The notes under the pieces are model-generated. The model worked only from the letters and a program-made list of their open reading frames with translations. It was not told where the DNA came from and did not search any database. Shown in pieces: positions 39,955-48,464 of a stretch of 64,000 bases of DNA. The position numbers and the translations under genes are program-made. Every line of letters starts with the position of its first letter. Position 1 is the stretch's first letter. This DNA comes from UBA1479 sp048263775. GTDB taxonomy: Bacteria > Pseudomonadota > Alphaproteobacteria > Rhodospirillales > Casp-alpha2. The stretch is taken from positions 248,001 to 312,000 of the forward strand of contig JBLXDU010000003.1 in the NCBI GenBank assembly GCA_048263775.1. The letters run 5' to 3'.

Positions 39955-41013
39955 TCAAATACCCGCCAGGGCTTCTGGGCTGGGTTCGATCTCGCCTGCC
40001 TCGATCCGCTTGATGACCGCGACGATGCCTTCGTTGGCGGGCACGGCAATGCCGTGTGTCTTAGCCGTCGCCACGACGAAACCGTTGAGGAAATCAATCT
40101 CCGTCGCCCTGCCCTTGACCATGTCCTGGGCCATCGACGGACGCTGTTCGTCCGAGCGCTTGGCCCGCCCGTCGAGCAAGGACTTGTCGCAGGCCGCCAT
40201 GGCCGTGGCGTCGCCCTTGCCGGCGGCCAGCACCTGTTCCGGCGGCATGCCGAGAAGCTTTTCGAGCGGATGGCCTTCGGCCGCAGCCACCTCGATCGCT
40301 TCCGCGCCGATGCGGATACCGAGACGGCGGATATGGTCGTCCGTGTCGCAAGCATTGGATGCCATGCCGGAGGCAGCGGAAACGGGATTGCGCATGCAAT
40401 TGACGATCAACTTGGACCAGCGTTCGCCCATCAGCGTCGTCGTCACTTTCGAGCTATCCACACTGGCCAGGATGTCGGACACCTTCTGCACCCGTGGTGT
40501 CACGCTGCCGTCCAATTCACCGGCCCGGAACACGACATGTTCCTTGCCGCCCAGTTTCACATTGCGGCGCACGGCCCCCGGCTCCCACATGGAGACGGAG
40601 ATCGAGGACGCGATGCAACCCACGGTCCGCTCCACGCCGACGACACTTGCGATGGTGCCTTCGTTGATGCCGTTCTGTAACGACACCATGAAACCGCCAT
40701 CCGCCAGATAAGGCTGCATGCGCTTGGCAGCGGCTTCCGTGTCGAAGGATTTGACGCAGATGAAGATCACATCGAACGGGCCAATATCGCCCGGCGGCGG
40801 CAGGTCGCGGTCCAGCACGGCGTTGCATTTGACGATGAAATTTTCCGGCTCGGTCAGGCCCGACAGTTTGAGCCCCGGTTCGCGCATCAATTTGACGTGC
40901 TCTTCCCAGGGGTCAATCAGGGTGACGTCGCGGCCGTCCCGGGTCATGTAGCCGCCCACATAGGCGCCGACGGCGCCTGCCCCGTAGACCGCGATGCGTT
41001 CCTTCCCCGCCAT
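39955..41013 (-). CDS. Ketopantoate reductase-like oxidoreductase (copy 2, long form)
   Basis: 352 residues. Rossmann motif AVYGAGAVGAYVGGYMTRDGRDVTLIDPW, catalytic Lys in MGERWSKLIVNCMRNPVSA, and the C-terminal SMAQDMVKGRATEIDFLNGFVV. It is longer than PanE (about 300 residues) because of an insert near AAEGHPLEKLLGMPPEQVLAAGKGD. Lies 9 bases downstream of the IPMDH-like gene, where it might reduce the 2-oxo acid made by oxidative decarboxylation. Confidence 0.82.
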   Translation of the reverse strand: MAGKERIAVYGAGAVGAYVGGYMTRDGRDVTLIDPWEEHVKLMREPGLKLSGLTEPENFIVKCNAVLDRDLPPPGDIGPFDVIFICVKSFDTEAAAKRMQPYLADGGFMVSLQNGINEGTIASVVGVERTVGCIASSISVSMWEPGAVRRNVKLGGKEHVVFRAGELDGSVTPRVQKVSDILASVDSSKVTTTLMGERWSKLIVNCMRNPVSAASGMASNACDTDDHIRRLGIRIGAEAIEVAAAEGHPLEKLLGMPPEQVLAAGKGDATAMAACDKSLLDGRAKRSDEQRPSMAQDMVKGRATEIDFLNGFVVATAKTHGIAVPANEGIVAVIKRIEAGEIEPSPEALAGI

Positions 41014-41022
41014 GGCTGGCTC

Positions 41023-42087
41023 CTATTCCTTATCGAGGGCGGCGAGCACGGCCTTGCCGAAACCCTCCGTCGAGTTCTTGCCGCCCAGGTCAGGCGTATG
41101 GCTGGCCGGATCGTTGAGCGCCAGTTCCACGGCCTTGAACATGGAGGCCGAGGCCTGCGCCAGATCGTTGCGCGAGGTACGGCGGCCCAGTTCTTCCAGC
41201 AGCATGGCCGTGGACAGCATCAGCGCCGTCGGATTGGCAATGCCCTTGCCGGCGATGTCGGGGGCCGAGCCGTGCTGCGCCTGGGCGAACACATGGCCCT
41301 TGCCGGCGTTGATGGACCCAGCCAGCCCCAAGCTTCCCGACAGTTCCGAGCACAGGTCCGACAGGATATCGCCGAAGGCGTTGGTGGTGACAATGACGTC
41401 GAAATCCTGCGGCCGCTTGACGAGGTGGGCCGTGGCGGCGTCGATGATCAACTCCTCGACCTCGACGCTGGGATAGTCTTTGGCCACCTCCATCACGGTC
41501 TTGAGGAACAGGCCGTCGGTCATCCGCAGCACGTTGGCCTTGTGCACGGCAGTCACCTTCTTGCACCGTTCCATGGCCATTTCGAAAGCCTGCTTGGCAA
41601 TGCGCTCACAGCCCTGGCGGGTGATCTTGCGCACGCTCAGCGCCACGTCCTCGGTCGGCATGAATTCGCCGGAGCCCATGAACATGTTGCGATCAGCGTA
41701 TAGGCCTTCGGTGTTCTCCCGCACGATGACCAAATCCATCTGCTTGATCACCGAGGGCACGCCCGGCCGGGTTCGCGCCGGGCGGATGTTGGCGAACAGG
41801 TCAAACACCTTGCGGAAGGACTTGGACGGATTGACGCCGCCTTCGGCCTCCGACGGATATTCGAATGACGACACCGGCCCCAGGATCACGCCGTCAGCCG
41901 CATCGCAAGCGTCATAAACAGCCTGGGGAATGGTCTTGCCTTCCGCCTTCAGCGCCCGCATGCCCGAGACCATGGGAACGAGTTCAATGTTAAGGCCGAA
42001 GCGGTCGTCGAGTTTCTGCAGCACCGGCAAGGTCGCAGCCATGATCTCCGGCCCGATGCCGTCGTTTTCCAGAACGATGAATTTCAT
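41023..42087 (-). CDS. Isocitrate/isopropylmalate dehydrogenase family, decarboxylating
   Basis: 354 residues. Family signatures: LENDGIGPEIMAATLP, FANIRPARTRPGVPS, the substrate loop DLVIVRENTEGLYADRNMF, VTAVHKANVLRMTDGLFLKTV (catalytic Lys) and the metal-binding DVIVTTNAFGDILSDL. It oxidatively decarboxylates a malate-type 2-hydroxyacid. With LeuC/LeuD-like genes upstream, a substrate of type 3-alkylmalate, homoisocitrate or tartrate is possible. A housekeeping leuB is less likely, given the catabolic operon. Confidence 0.82.
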   Translation of the reverse strand: MKFIVLENDGIGPEIMAATLPVLQKLDDRFGLNIELVPMVSGMRALKAEGKTIPQAVYDACDAADGVILGPVSSFEYPSEAEGGVNPSKSFRKVFDLFANIRPARTRPGVPSVIKQMDLVIVRENTEGLYADRNMFMGSGEFMPTEDVALSVRKITRQGCERIAKQAFEMAMERCKKVTAVHKANVLRMTDGLFLKTVMEVAKDYPSVEVEELIIDAATAHLVKRPQDFDVIVTTNAFGDILSDLCSELSGSLGLAGSINAGKGHVFAQAQHGSAPDIAGKGIANPTALMLSTAMLLEELGRRTSRNDLAQASASMFKAVELALNDPASHTPDLGGKNSTEGFGKAVLAALDKE

Positions 42088-42125
42088 GCGTGGTGTTTCC
42101 TTCGTGTTTTTTTATGCCCAGCGTT

Positions 42126-43736
42126 TCACGCTTGGGGAAATTTGCGGAACCGGGTCGTGCCGTCGCGGTCCAATTGATTGACCAGATTGATCTCCCAGCT
42201 CAGGTACTGCTTCATGGCCCCTTCCTGGGCATCGTCCATGTCATAGGGGCGGTACCAGACGTCATTGGTTTCGTCGGCCATGTTGGTGAAGCCGGTCTGC
42301 ATCTCCTTGCGGGCTGCTTTCCAAGCTTCCGTGCCGTCGACAAGCACGGCGACATGCCGCCCCATTGCGCGCAGTTCAGGTGCCGCCAGTTGCGCCAGCA
42401 CACCGTCGGGCGAGGTCAGGACGGTGTAGCGGGCATCGGGGATCTTCTTGATGCTGTCCTTCAAACGCGCGCGCACGGCGAACCAAGCATCCGGGATGTG
42501 CCCGTCGCGATAGGTCAGGCTATCGGCCAAATCGATGATGACGCAGACCTTGTCGGCGATCATGCGTTCCAACCCTTCCACCGTCACCGTTTCGGCGGCA
42601 GCGGCGTCAAGGCCATAGGTTTTCGGCTTATGCGCACCGCGCACCAAAGGCTGCCCGTCGAGGGCATTCTCCAGCACGTAGACCTCGGGCCAGCCCATCT
42701 GAACCAGCCAACTTGCCGTCATGGTCGCGCGCACACCGTCGTCGTCGACCAGGACGATGCGGCTCCCCAGCACCGCGACGTAGCGATCCCAAGCCTGAAC
42801 CAACTGCCCGCCGGGCGCATGACGGCTGCCTTCCAGATGCCCGCCGGTGAATTCTTCCGGATTGCGGACGTCGAGAACGTAGGTCGTGCGGCCTTTCTCC
42901 GCCCGCCAGGCCGCAAGTTGATCGTGATCGCAGGTCGGCACGCCGAACCGCTTGGCGACCCGTTCGCGCACGGCCTTGGCCTTGGCCTGGGCTTCCTCGG
43001 AAAGCTGTTCGGGAAACTTCCGGTCATTGCCGTATTCCAATTGAAAACCCGCCAGGTGCCAGCCCATGGTGCCGTTTTCCAGAGCCACGACCTTGTTGGG
43101 AATACCGGCGTTGATCAGCGACTGCGCGCCGATGATGGAACGTGTGCGTCCGGCGCAGTTGACGACCACGGTGGTGTTGGGATCGGGCGCCAAATCGTGC
43201 ACCCGATAGGCCAACTCCGCCCCCGGGCAATCGACACCCATGGGGATGTTCATCTTGTGGTATTCGGACATCGGGCGGGAATCGAGAACCACCATGTTCT
43301 CGCCCCGATCCATCATGGCCTTCACTTCCTCAGGCGGGATGCGCGGCGTGTCATAGGTATGTTCGACGAATTCGCCGAACGCCTTGGACGGCACGTTGAC
43401 GCCGGAGAACACTTCGAACCCGGCCTTGCGCCAAGCTTCGAGCCCGTCGCCGAGGATATTCACGTCCGTATAGCCCCAGGCAATCAGGCGTTCCGCGCCC
43501 AGGTCGACCAAGTGCTTGTCGGCCTTGCCTTCGGAACACAGAACGATGGGCGTGTCTTTTCTGGGCACGAAATCATCGATCCGGGTTTCCAGATGGCTCA
43601 GCGGACAACTGATGGCGAACAGCAGGTGGCCGTCGCCGAACACCCCCCATTCGCGCACATCCAAAATGGCGACTTCGTCGCCGGACAAAATCCGGTCGCG
43701 GACGTCTTCGGCTTCCAACAGAGTAACTTCGGTCAT
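42126..43736 (-). CDS. Four-domain rhodanese-like protein
   Basis: 536 residues comprising four tandem rhodanese folds. Domain 1 (about 1-110) has Cys67 in IVLCSEGKAD. Domain 2 (about 130-235) has Cys194 in VVNCAGRTRS, with a DSRPMSEYH start. Domain 3 (about 265-365) has Asp331 where Cys is expected. Domain 4 (about 385-480) has Ser442 there. Two active and two degenerate domains suggest a sulfur carrier or transferase with structural repeats. No signal peptide. It sits 6 bases after the LeuD-like gene, an unusual place unless the substrate contains sulfur. Confidence 0.85.
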   Translation of the reverse strand: MTEVTLLEAEDVRDRILSGDEVAILDVREWGVFGDGHLLFAISCPLSHLETRIDDFVPRKDTPIVLCSEGKADKHLVDLGAERLIAWGYTDVNILGDGLEAWRKAGFEVFSGVNVPSKAFGEFVEHTYDTPRIPPEEVKAMMDRGENMVVLDSRPMSEYHKMNIPMGVDCPGAELAYRVHDLAPDPNTTVVVNCAGRTRSIIGAQSLINAGIPNKVVALENGTMGWHLAGFQLEYGNDRKFPEQLSEEAQAKAKAVRERVAKRFGVPTCDHDQLAAWRAEKGRTTYVLDVRNPEEFTGGHLEGSRHAPGGQLVQAWDRYVAVLGSRIVLVDDDGVRATMTASWLVQMGWPEVYVLENALDGQPLVRGAHKPKTYGLDAAAAETVTVEGLERMIADKVCVIIDLADSLTYRDGHIPDAWFAVRARLKDSIKKIPDARYTVLTSPDGVLAQLAAPELRAMGRHVAVLVDGTEAWKAARKEMQTGFTNMADETNDVWYRPYDMDDAQEGAMKQYLSWEINLVNQLDRDGTTRFRKFPQA

Positions 43737-43742
43737 TCTTAC

Positions 43743-44240
43743 TTAGCTCGCTTTCTTGAATTTCTTTTTAAGGTGCGGCATCAGCCCGCCGTCGGCGACG
43801 ATCTGCATCAGGTGCGCCGGCACCGTGTCGCATTTATAGCTTTCGCCCTTGGTCAGGTTGCGGACCTCACCCTTTTCCATGTCGATTTCCAACTGATCGT
43901 CCGTCGCAATCTTGTGGGTTTCGGCACAGACCAGGGCCGGCACGGCCAGGTTGAAGCAGTTGCGATAGAAAATGCGGGCGAAGGATTTCGCCAGGATGAC
44001 CCGGATGCCGCAGGACCGCATGTATTGCGGCGCCCATTCGCGGGATGACCCGATGCCCAGGTTTTCGTCGGCGACGAAGATGTCGCCTTCCTTGCAGTTG
44101 GCGGAGAAGGTCGGATCGACGTCCTTCAGGCATTCGGTATAGGCCTCTTCCGGCTTTGCGCTGGTCAGCGCCGAAATGGGGGCCAGCAGGTCGGTGTCGA
44201 TATTGGCCCCGAATTTCCAGGCCTTGCCTTTATGTATCAT
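43743..44240 (-). CDS. LeuD-like aconitase swivel-domain subunit
   Basis: 165 residues, the short form of 3-isopropylmalate dehydratase small subunit seen in archaeal LeuD/HacB and 2,3-dimethylmalate dehydratase DmdB types; proteobacterial LeuD is nearer 200 residues. Key motifs are KFGANIDTDLLAP and the substrate-binding loop NLGIGSSREWAPQYMRSCG with FARIFYRNCFNLAVPAL. It forms the dehydratase with the LeuC-like subunit encoded 17 bases upstream. The gene pair is in a catabolic operon, so leucine synthesis is unlikely. Confidence 0.82.
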   Translation of the reverse strand: MIHKGKAWKFGANIDTDLLAPISALTSAKPEEAYTECLKDVDPTFSANCKEGDIFVADENLGIGSSREWAPQYMRSCGIRVILAKSFARIFYRNCFNLAVPALVCAETHKIATDDQLEIDMEKGEVRNLTKGESYKCDTVPAHLMQIVADGGLMPHLKKKFKKAS

Positions 44241-44257
44241 CTTGCAGGTCCTTTCGG

Positions 44258-45520
44258 TCAGAGCATGTCACGGGGATCGGCGATCTGCCCGGCGACGGCA
44301 GAAGCCGCCACCGTATAGGGCGACGCCAGATAGAGCTTCGACGATTTGGGCCCGGCCCGGCCGACAAAATTGCGGTTGGTCGACGAGATGCCGACGGCAT
44401 CCTCAGCCAGCCGCGCGTCACCCAGTCCGATGCAGCCGCCGCAGCCCGATGGCAGGACGATCGCGCCTGCGTCTTCGAGGATTTTCATGGTGCCTTCGGC
44501 GGCGGCGATTTCGCGCATCTTGATGGTCGAGGGCGCGACCAGGAACCGCGTACCGGCGGCGACCTTCTTGCCTTTCAGGACTTCGGCCGCCATGCGCAGG
44601 TCTTCCAGCTTGGCGCCCGTGCAGGCGCCCAGATAGGCCTGGTCCAGCTTTACGTTCCGATAATTGCTGACATCGTCCGCGTTTTCCGGGCTGGAGGGGG
44701 CCGCGACCTGCGGCGCCAGGGTGCTGCCGTCGACGGTGATGCGCTTGGCATAGACGGCATCGGCGTCGGACTGCCAGTCATCCGCATTCACGCCGCTGAC
44801 ACCCCAGGCCTTAAGCAGTTCCACGGTCTTGGCGTCGGGGGCGATGATGCCGGTCTTGGCACCGATCTCGGCCGCCATATTGGTCAGGGTCATCCGATCC
44901 TGGGCAGACATGGCGGCAACACCGTCACCGCAGAATTCCACGACCTGGTAGCCGAAGCCCATGATGCCGTGATCGCCGCAGATTTTCAGGATCACGTCCT
45001 TGGCGACAACGCCCGGCTTCAACGCTCCGGTCACTTCCATGCGCACATTTTCCGGCACGCGGACCCAGATGTCGCCCGTGGCCATGACGCCGGTGATCTC
45101 GGTCGCCCCGACACCGACCATGAAAGCCCCGAAGGCGCCGGCGGTGGTTGAATGGCTGTCGGCACCGACACAGAACATGCCCGGACGGATATGGCCTTCC
45201 TGGGGCAGAACGATGTGGCAGATGCCCTGGTTGCGAATGAAGTGCTTGACCTTGTGGGCTTCGCACCAGGCATCGCAAATGTCCTGGACGTTCTTGCTTT
45301 CCGGCGTATCAAGATTGACGTAGTGGTCGGCGATCACGACCAGCTTATCCATGTCCCAGACGGGCACGCCCAGCTCATCCAGCTTTTTCCCGGATGTACG
45401 CGGCCCCGACGAATCATGGACCATGGCCAGATCGACATTGCAGGTCACAATATCGCCAGGCTTTACCGTTTTCTCGCCCGAAGCGCGGGCGAGAATCTTT
45501 TCACTTATCGTTTGGCCCAA
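44258..45520 (-). CDS. LeuC-like aconitase-family large subunit
   Basis: 420 residues. The [4Fe-4S] ligands are probably C300 (YLGACTGAKLEDL), C360 and C363 (LPSGCGGCIG). Substrate residues appear in HDSSGPRTS and VGADSHSTTAGAFGAFMVGVGATE. The length and the short LeuD partner match the archaeal LeuC/DmdA class, not the 470-residue LeuC1. It would isomerise or dehydrate a hydroxylated di- or tricarboxylate ahead of the IPMDH-like enzyme in the same operon. Confidence 0.85.
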   Translation of the reverse strand: MGQTISEKILARASGEKTVKPGDIVTCNVDLAMVHDSSGPRTSGKKLDELGVPVWDMDKLVVIADHYVNLDTPESKNVQDICDAWCEAHKVKHFIRNQGICHIVLPQEGHIRPGMFCVGADSHSTTAGAFGAFMVGVGATEITGVMATGDIWVRVPENVRMEVTGALKPGVVAKDVILKICGDHGIMGFGYQVVEFCGDGVAAMSAQDRMTLTNMAAEIGAKTGIIAPDAKTVELLKAWGVSGVNADDWQSDADAVYAKRITVDGSTLAPQVAAPSSPENADDVSNYRNVKLDQAYLGACTGAKLEDLRMAAEVLKGKKVAAGTRFLVAPSTIKMREIAAAEGTMKILEDAGAIVLPSGCGGCIGLGDARLAEDAVGISSTNRNFVGRAGPKSSKLYLASPYTVAASAVAGQIADPRDML

Positions 45521-45573
45521 GGTGGCATCCTCCCAATTGCATTCTTATTAAAAGCAATGCCCCCCTTCTGCCG

Positions 45574-46761
45574 CTAGATTACCCTTCCTTTGCGCAGTTG
45601 AGCGAGCCGATTCTGATCATAACCCAGGTCGGAGAGGATTTTTTCCGTATCTTCTCCCAGTGGCGAGGCTGGGCGGGCCGGCGTCGGGGTGGCCGAGCGC
45701 ACGGGCGTGTCGATCATTCGAATCGGGCCGTGGCCCTCCAGTTCCAGTTCCTGAACGATGCCCTGTTCGGCGACGAAAGGATTGTCCAGCGCCTGGGCCA
45801 GATCGTAGACCGGCGCCGACGGCACAACACCGGAAAAGGCTTCCAGCCAGTCCGCCGTGGTGCGCTCGCTCAACCGTTCGTCCAACAGTTCCTGAACCAG
45901 TTCCTGATTGGCGAGGCGTTCCTTGAAGGTTTTGAACCGGGGGTCTGAACCCCAGTCCGGCTCGCCGATCGCCTTGCATAGGGCCGGCCAGAACTTTTCC
46001 TTATTGCACATGATGTAGATCCAGCCGTCCCGCGTTCGGTACAGCTGGCACGGCACCAACGACGCATGGCCCGAGCGGGCCGTGCGGCCCTGGACGTGGC
46101 CCGAATTCAGGTACCAGGTAGACGTATAAACGTTCAGCATATGCGCCATGTGGAACAGGGAGGTATCCAGGTCCTGCCCCTTGCCCGTGGCACGCGCGCT
46201 GACGATCCCGGACGAGACGGCAAAGGCCAGCGCCAGCCCCGTTGCCAGATCGACCACGGACAAGCCCATGCGGGTCGGCGGGCTGCCCGGCTCGCCGGTC
46301 ACGGAGAAATGGCCCGCTTCCGCCTGCATCAGGAAATCGAAGCCCGGCCAGGCGGCCCGCGACCCCGTGCGCCCATAGGCCGACAGATGGGCGCATACGA
46401 TCTTGGGATTGGCCGCCTTCAAATGTTCATAGGTAATGCCCAGCCGTTCCGCCACGTCACCGCGGGAATTGCTGGCCACCGCGTCGGCGGTCTTCACCAA
46501 GTCCAGGAATACGGCCTTGCCCTCTGGTTTCTTAAGATCGAGGCTGAGGCTCTTCTTGTTGCGGTTGAAGGAATGAAAGAACTGGCTGTCACCGTTCTCG
46601 AAGAAATGCGGCCCCAAGGCGCGGGCGTAATCGCCCTCACCCGGCGCCTCGATCTTGATGACCTCGGCACCCTGGTCGGCCAGGAACTGCGTGCCGAAGG
46701 GACCGGCGCCGTACTGTTCGACGGCGAGGATGCGCACTCCGTCGAGCGGCAGGCCGCTCAT
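45574..46761 (-). CDS. CaiB/BaiF family CoA transferase
   Basis: 395 residues of the class III CoA transferase family. N-terminal GVRILAVEQYGAGPFGTQFLADQGAEVIKIEAPGEGDYAR and DLKKPEGKAVFLDLVKTADAVASNSRGDVAERLG are typical. The catalytic Asp is in LSVVDLATGLALA. It probably moves CoA from succinyl-CoA or a product thioester to the pathway acid. Its ATG overlaps the acyl-CoA dehydrogenase stop by 4 bases (ATGA at 46761), so translation is coupled. Confidence 0.88.
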   Translation of the reverse strand: MSGLPLDGVRILAVEQYGAGPFGTQFLADQGAEVIKIEAPGEGDYARALGPHFFENGDSQFFHSFNRNKKSLSLDLKKPEGKAVFLDLVKTADAVASNSRGDVAERLGITYEHLKAANPKIVCAHLSAYGRTGSRAAWPGFDFLMQAEAGHFSVTGEPGSPPTRMGLSVVDLATGLALAFAVSSGIVSARATGKGQDLDTSLFHMAHMLNVYTSTWYLNSGHVQGRTARSGHASLVPCQLYRTRDGWIYIMCNKEKFWPALCKAIGEPDWGSDPRFKTFKERLANQELVQELLDERLSERTTADWLEAFSGVVPSAPVYDLAQALDNPFVAEQGIVQELELEGHGPIRMIDTPVRSATPTPARPASPLGEDTEKILSDLGYDQNRLAQLRKGRVI

Positions 46762-47927
46762 CCCTGGGCCCGTTCCGTCAACTGCCGCGCGATGATGATG
46801 CGCTGCAGTTCGTTGGTGCCTTCGCCGATGCACAGCAAAGGCGCGTCACGGAAGTAGCGTTCCACGTTGTATTCCTTGGAATAGCCGTAGGCACCGTGGA
46901 TGCGCATGGCCTCGATGGCGTTTTCCAGTGCCGCCTCGGTGGCGAACAGCTTGGCCATGCCGGCTTCCATGTCGCAGCGCTGGCCCTTGTCATAGGCGCG
47001 GGCGGCACTTTCCACCAGCAGGCGCGCGGCCTCGACCCGCGTCGCCATGTCGGCCAGCTTGATCTGGATCGATTGATGTTCGGCGATGGGCTTGCCGAAG
47101 GTCTTGCGGTCCAGGGCATAGGCAACAGCATCGGTAAGGGCCGCCCGGGCAACGCCGACGCCGCGCGCGGCGACGTTGATGCGGCCCAGTTCCAACCCAC
47201 CCAAAATCTGCTGCAGGCCCCTGCCCTCGTCCGGGCCGATCAGGTTGGTCAGCGGCACGCGGGTGTTGTCGAACACGACCTCGCCCGTGTCGATGCCCTT
47301 GTAACCGAGCTTATGCAGTTTTGACGTTTTGTAACCGGCGTCCTTCTCGACCAAAATCAGGCTCATGCCCTTGTGCTTAGGCTCCGTCTCCGGATCGGTC
47401 TTGGCCAGCACGGCCAGGAAGTTGCCCTGGATACAGTTCGTGATCCACATCTTATTGCCGTTAAGGACGTATTCGTTGCCGTCCTTCTTGGCCGTCGTGC
47501 GCACGGCCTGCAGGTCGGTGCCGCAGTCCGGTTCGGTCAGCGCGATGCCGCCCCGCATTTCACCGGACGCCATCTTTGGCAGCCAATACCGCTTCTGATC
47601 CTCGGTCCCGAACCGTTCGACCGCCGCCGCGGCGATCAGGTGCGAATTGAAGATGCCCGACACGGACATCCAACATGACGCCACCTTCTCAACGATCTTG
47701 GAATAGGTCGAGGCCGACAGGCCCAGGCCGCCGTATTCCTCGCCGATGGTCGCCCCCATCAGGCCCAGTTCGGCCAGCTTGTCGGCGATCTCGCGGGGGT
47801 ATTCGTCCGCCGCTTCCAGTTTGTGGGCGTGGGGCCGCACGTCCTGTTCGATGAACTTGTCGACGGAATCGAGGATAAGGCGTTCTTCCTCGCTCAGGTC
47901 CTGGGCAGATGCCGCATCGGGGGCCAT
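46758..47927 (-). CDS. Acyl-CoA dehydrogenase
   Basis: 389 residues. Typical blocks: IALTEPDCGTDLQAVRTTA (FAD and substrate), KMWITNCIQGNFLAVLAKT, RPxTFGKPI-type segment DRKTFGKPIAEHQSIQIKLADM, and the catalytic Glu in CIGEGTNELQRIII. Two in-frame starts lie at 47936 (GTG) and 47933 (ATG); I use ATG 47927 because GGAAG lies about 8 bases upstream. It would introduce a double bond into the acyl-CoA made by the CoA transferase, followed by MaoC hydration. Confidence 0.88.
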   Translation of the reverse strand: MAPDAASAQDLSEEERLILDSVDKFIEQDVRPHAHKLEAADEYPREIADKLAELGLMGATIGEEYGGLGLSASTYSKIVEKVASCWMSVSGIFNSHLIAAAAVERFGTEDQKRYWLPKMASGEMRGGIALTEPDCGTDLQAVRTTAKKDGNEYVLNGNKMWITNCIQGNFLAVLAKTDPETEPKHKGMSLILVEKDAGYKTSKLHKLGYKGIDTGEVVFDNTRVPLTNLIGPDEGRGLQQILGGLELGRINVAARGVGVARAALTDAVAYALDRKTFGKPIAEHQSIQIKLADMATRVEAARLLVESAARAYDKGQRCDMEAGMAKLFATEAALENAIEAMRIHGAYGYSKEYNVERYFRDAPLLCIGEGTNELQRIIIARQLTERAQG

Positions 47928-47942
47928 GGTCATCACTTCCTA

Positions 47943-48461
47943 CTAGTAGTTTGCTTTATCGTCGACCGCGTGGCCGCGCTTGGGAATCAGCATGATCCGC
48001 TCATAAGACATGATTACCGAACCGTCCTGCTTGGTCGCCGTGGTGCGGATGGTGACGATGCCCTGGGTCGGACGCGACTTGCTTTCGCGGATCGCCAGCA
48101 CTTCACTTTCCGCATAAAGCGTATCACCGACGAACACCGGGTTCGGCATCTTGATGTCGTTCCAGCCCAGGTTACCGATCGCTTTCTGGCTGACGTCGGA
48201 TACGCTCATTCCGGCGACGATCGACAGGGTCAGGCAGGAATTGACCAGCGGCTTTCCGAACTCGCTCTTGGCGGCGTATTCGTTATCGAAATGCAGCGGG
48301 TGCTGGTTCATGGTCAGCAAGGTGAACCAGGTGTTGTCGCTTTCCGTGATGCTGCGGCCGGGGCGATGTTCGTAAATGTCGCCGACCTTGAAGTCCTCAA
48401 GATAGCGGCCATAGGACTCGCGATATCGGTTGGGTCCGACTTGTTTTGCTTCGGCAACCAT
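47943..48461 (-). CDS. MaoC-like hydratase
   Basis: 172 residues with one hotdog fold. The hydratase pattern appears as TMNQHPLHFDNEYAAKSEFGKPLVNSCLTLSIVAGMS, with the MaoC H-(F/x)-D pair, and VFVGDTLYAESEVLAIRESKSRP follows. It likely hydrates an enoyl-CoA such as a mesaconyl- or itaconyl-type CoA. It lies between the acyl-CoA dehydrogenase (15 bases) and the MmgE/PrpD gene (3 bases). Confidence 0.85.
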   Translation of the reverse strand: MVAEAKQVGPNRYRESYGRYLEDFKVGDIYEHRPGRSITESDNTWFTLLTMNQHPLHFDNEYAAKSEFGKPLVNSCLTLSIVAGMSVSDVSQKAIGNLGWNDIKMPNPVFVGDTLYAESEVLAIRESKSRPTQGIVTIRTTATKQDGSVIMSYERIMLIPKRGHAVDDKANY

Positions 48462-48464
48462 GGG

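Noticed and set aside
42090..44048. A 652-codon plus-strand open frame opposite the rhodanese, LeuD-like and IPMDH-like ends
   Set aside because: It runs antisense to well-supported genes and shows the composition of a GC-driven shadow, with no ribosome site or recognisable domain.
43743..45520. Leucine-biosynthetic leuCD
   Set aside because: The subunit lengths match the short archaeal/DmdAB type, and the operon is otherwise catabolic (CoA transferase, acyl-CoA dehydrogenase, MaoC). I kept them as LeuC/LeuD-like with no gene symbol.
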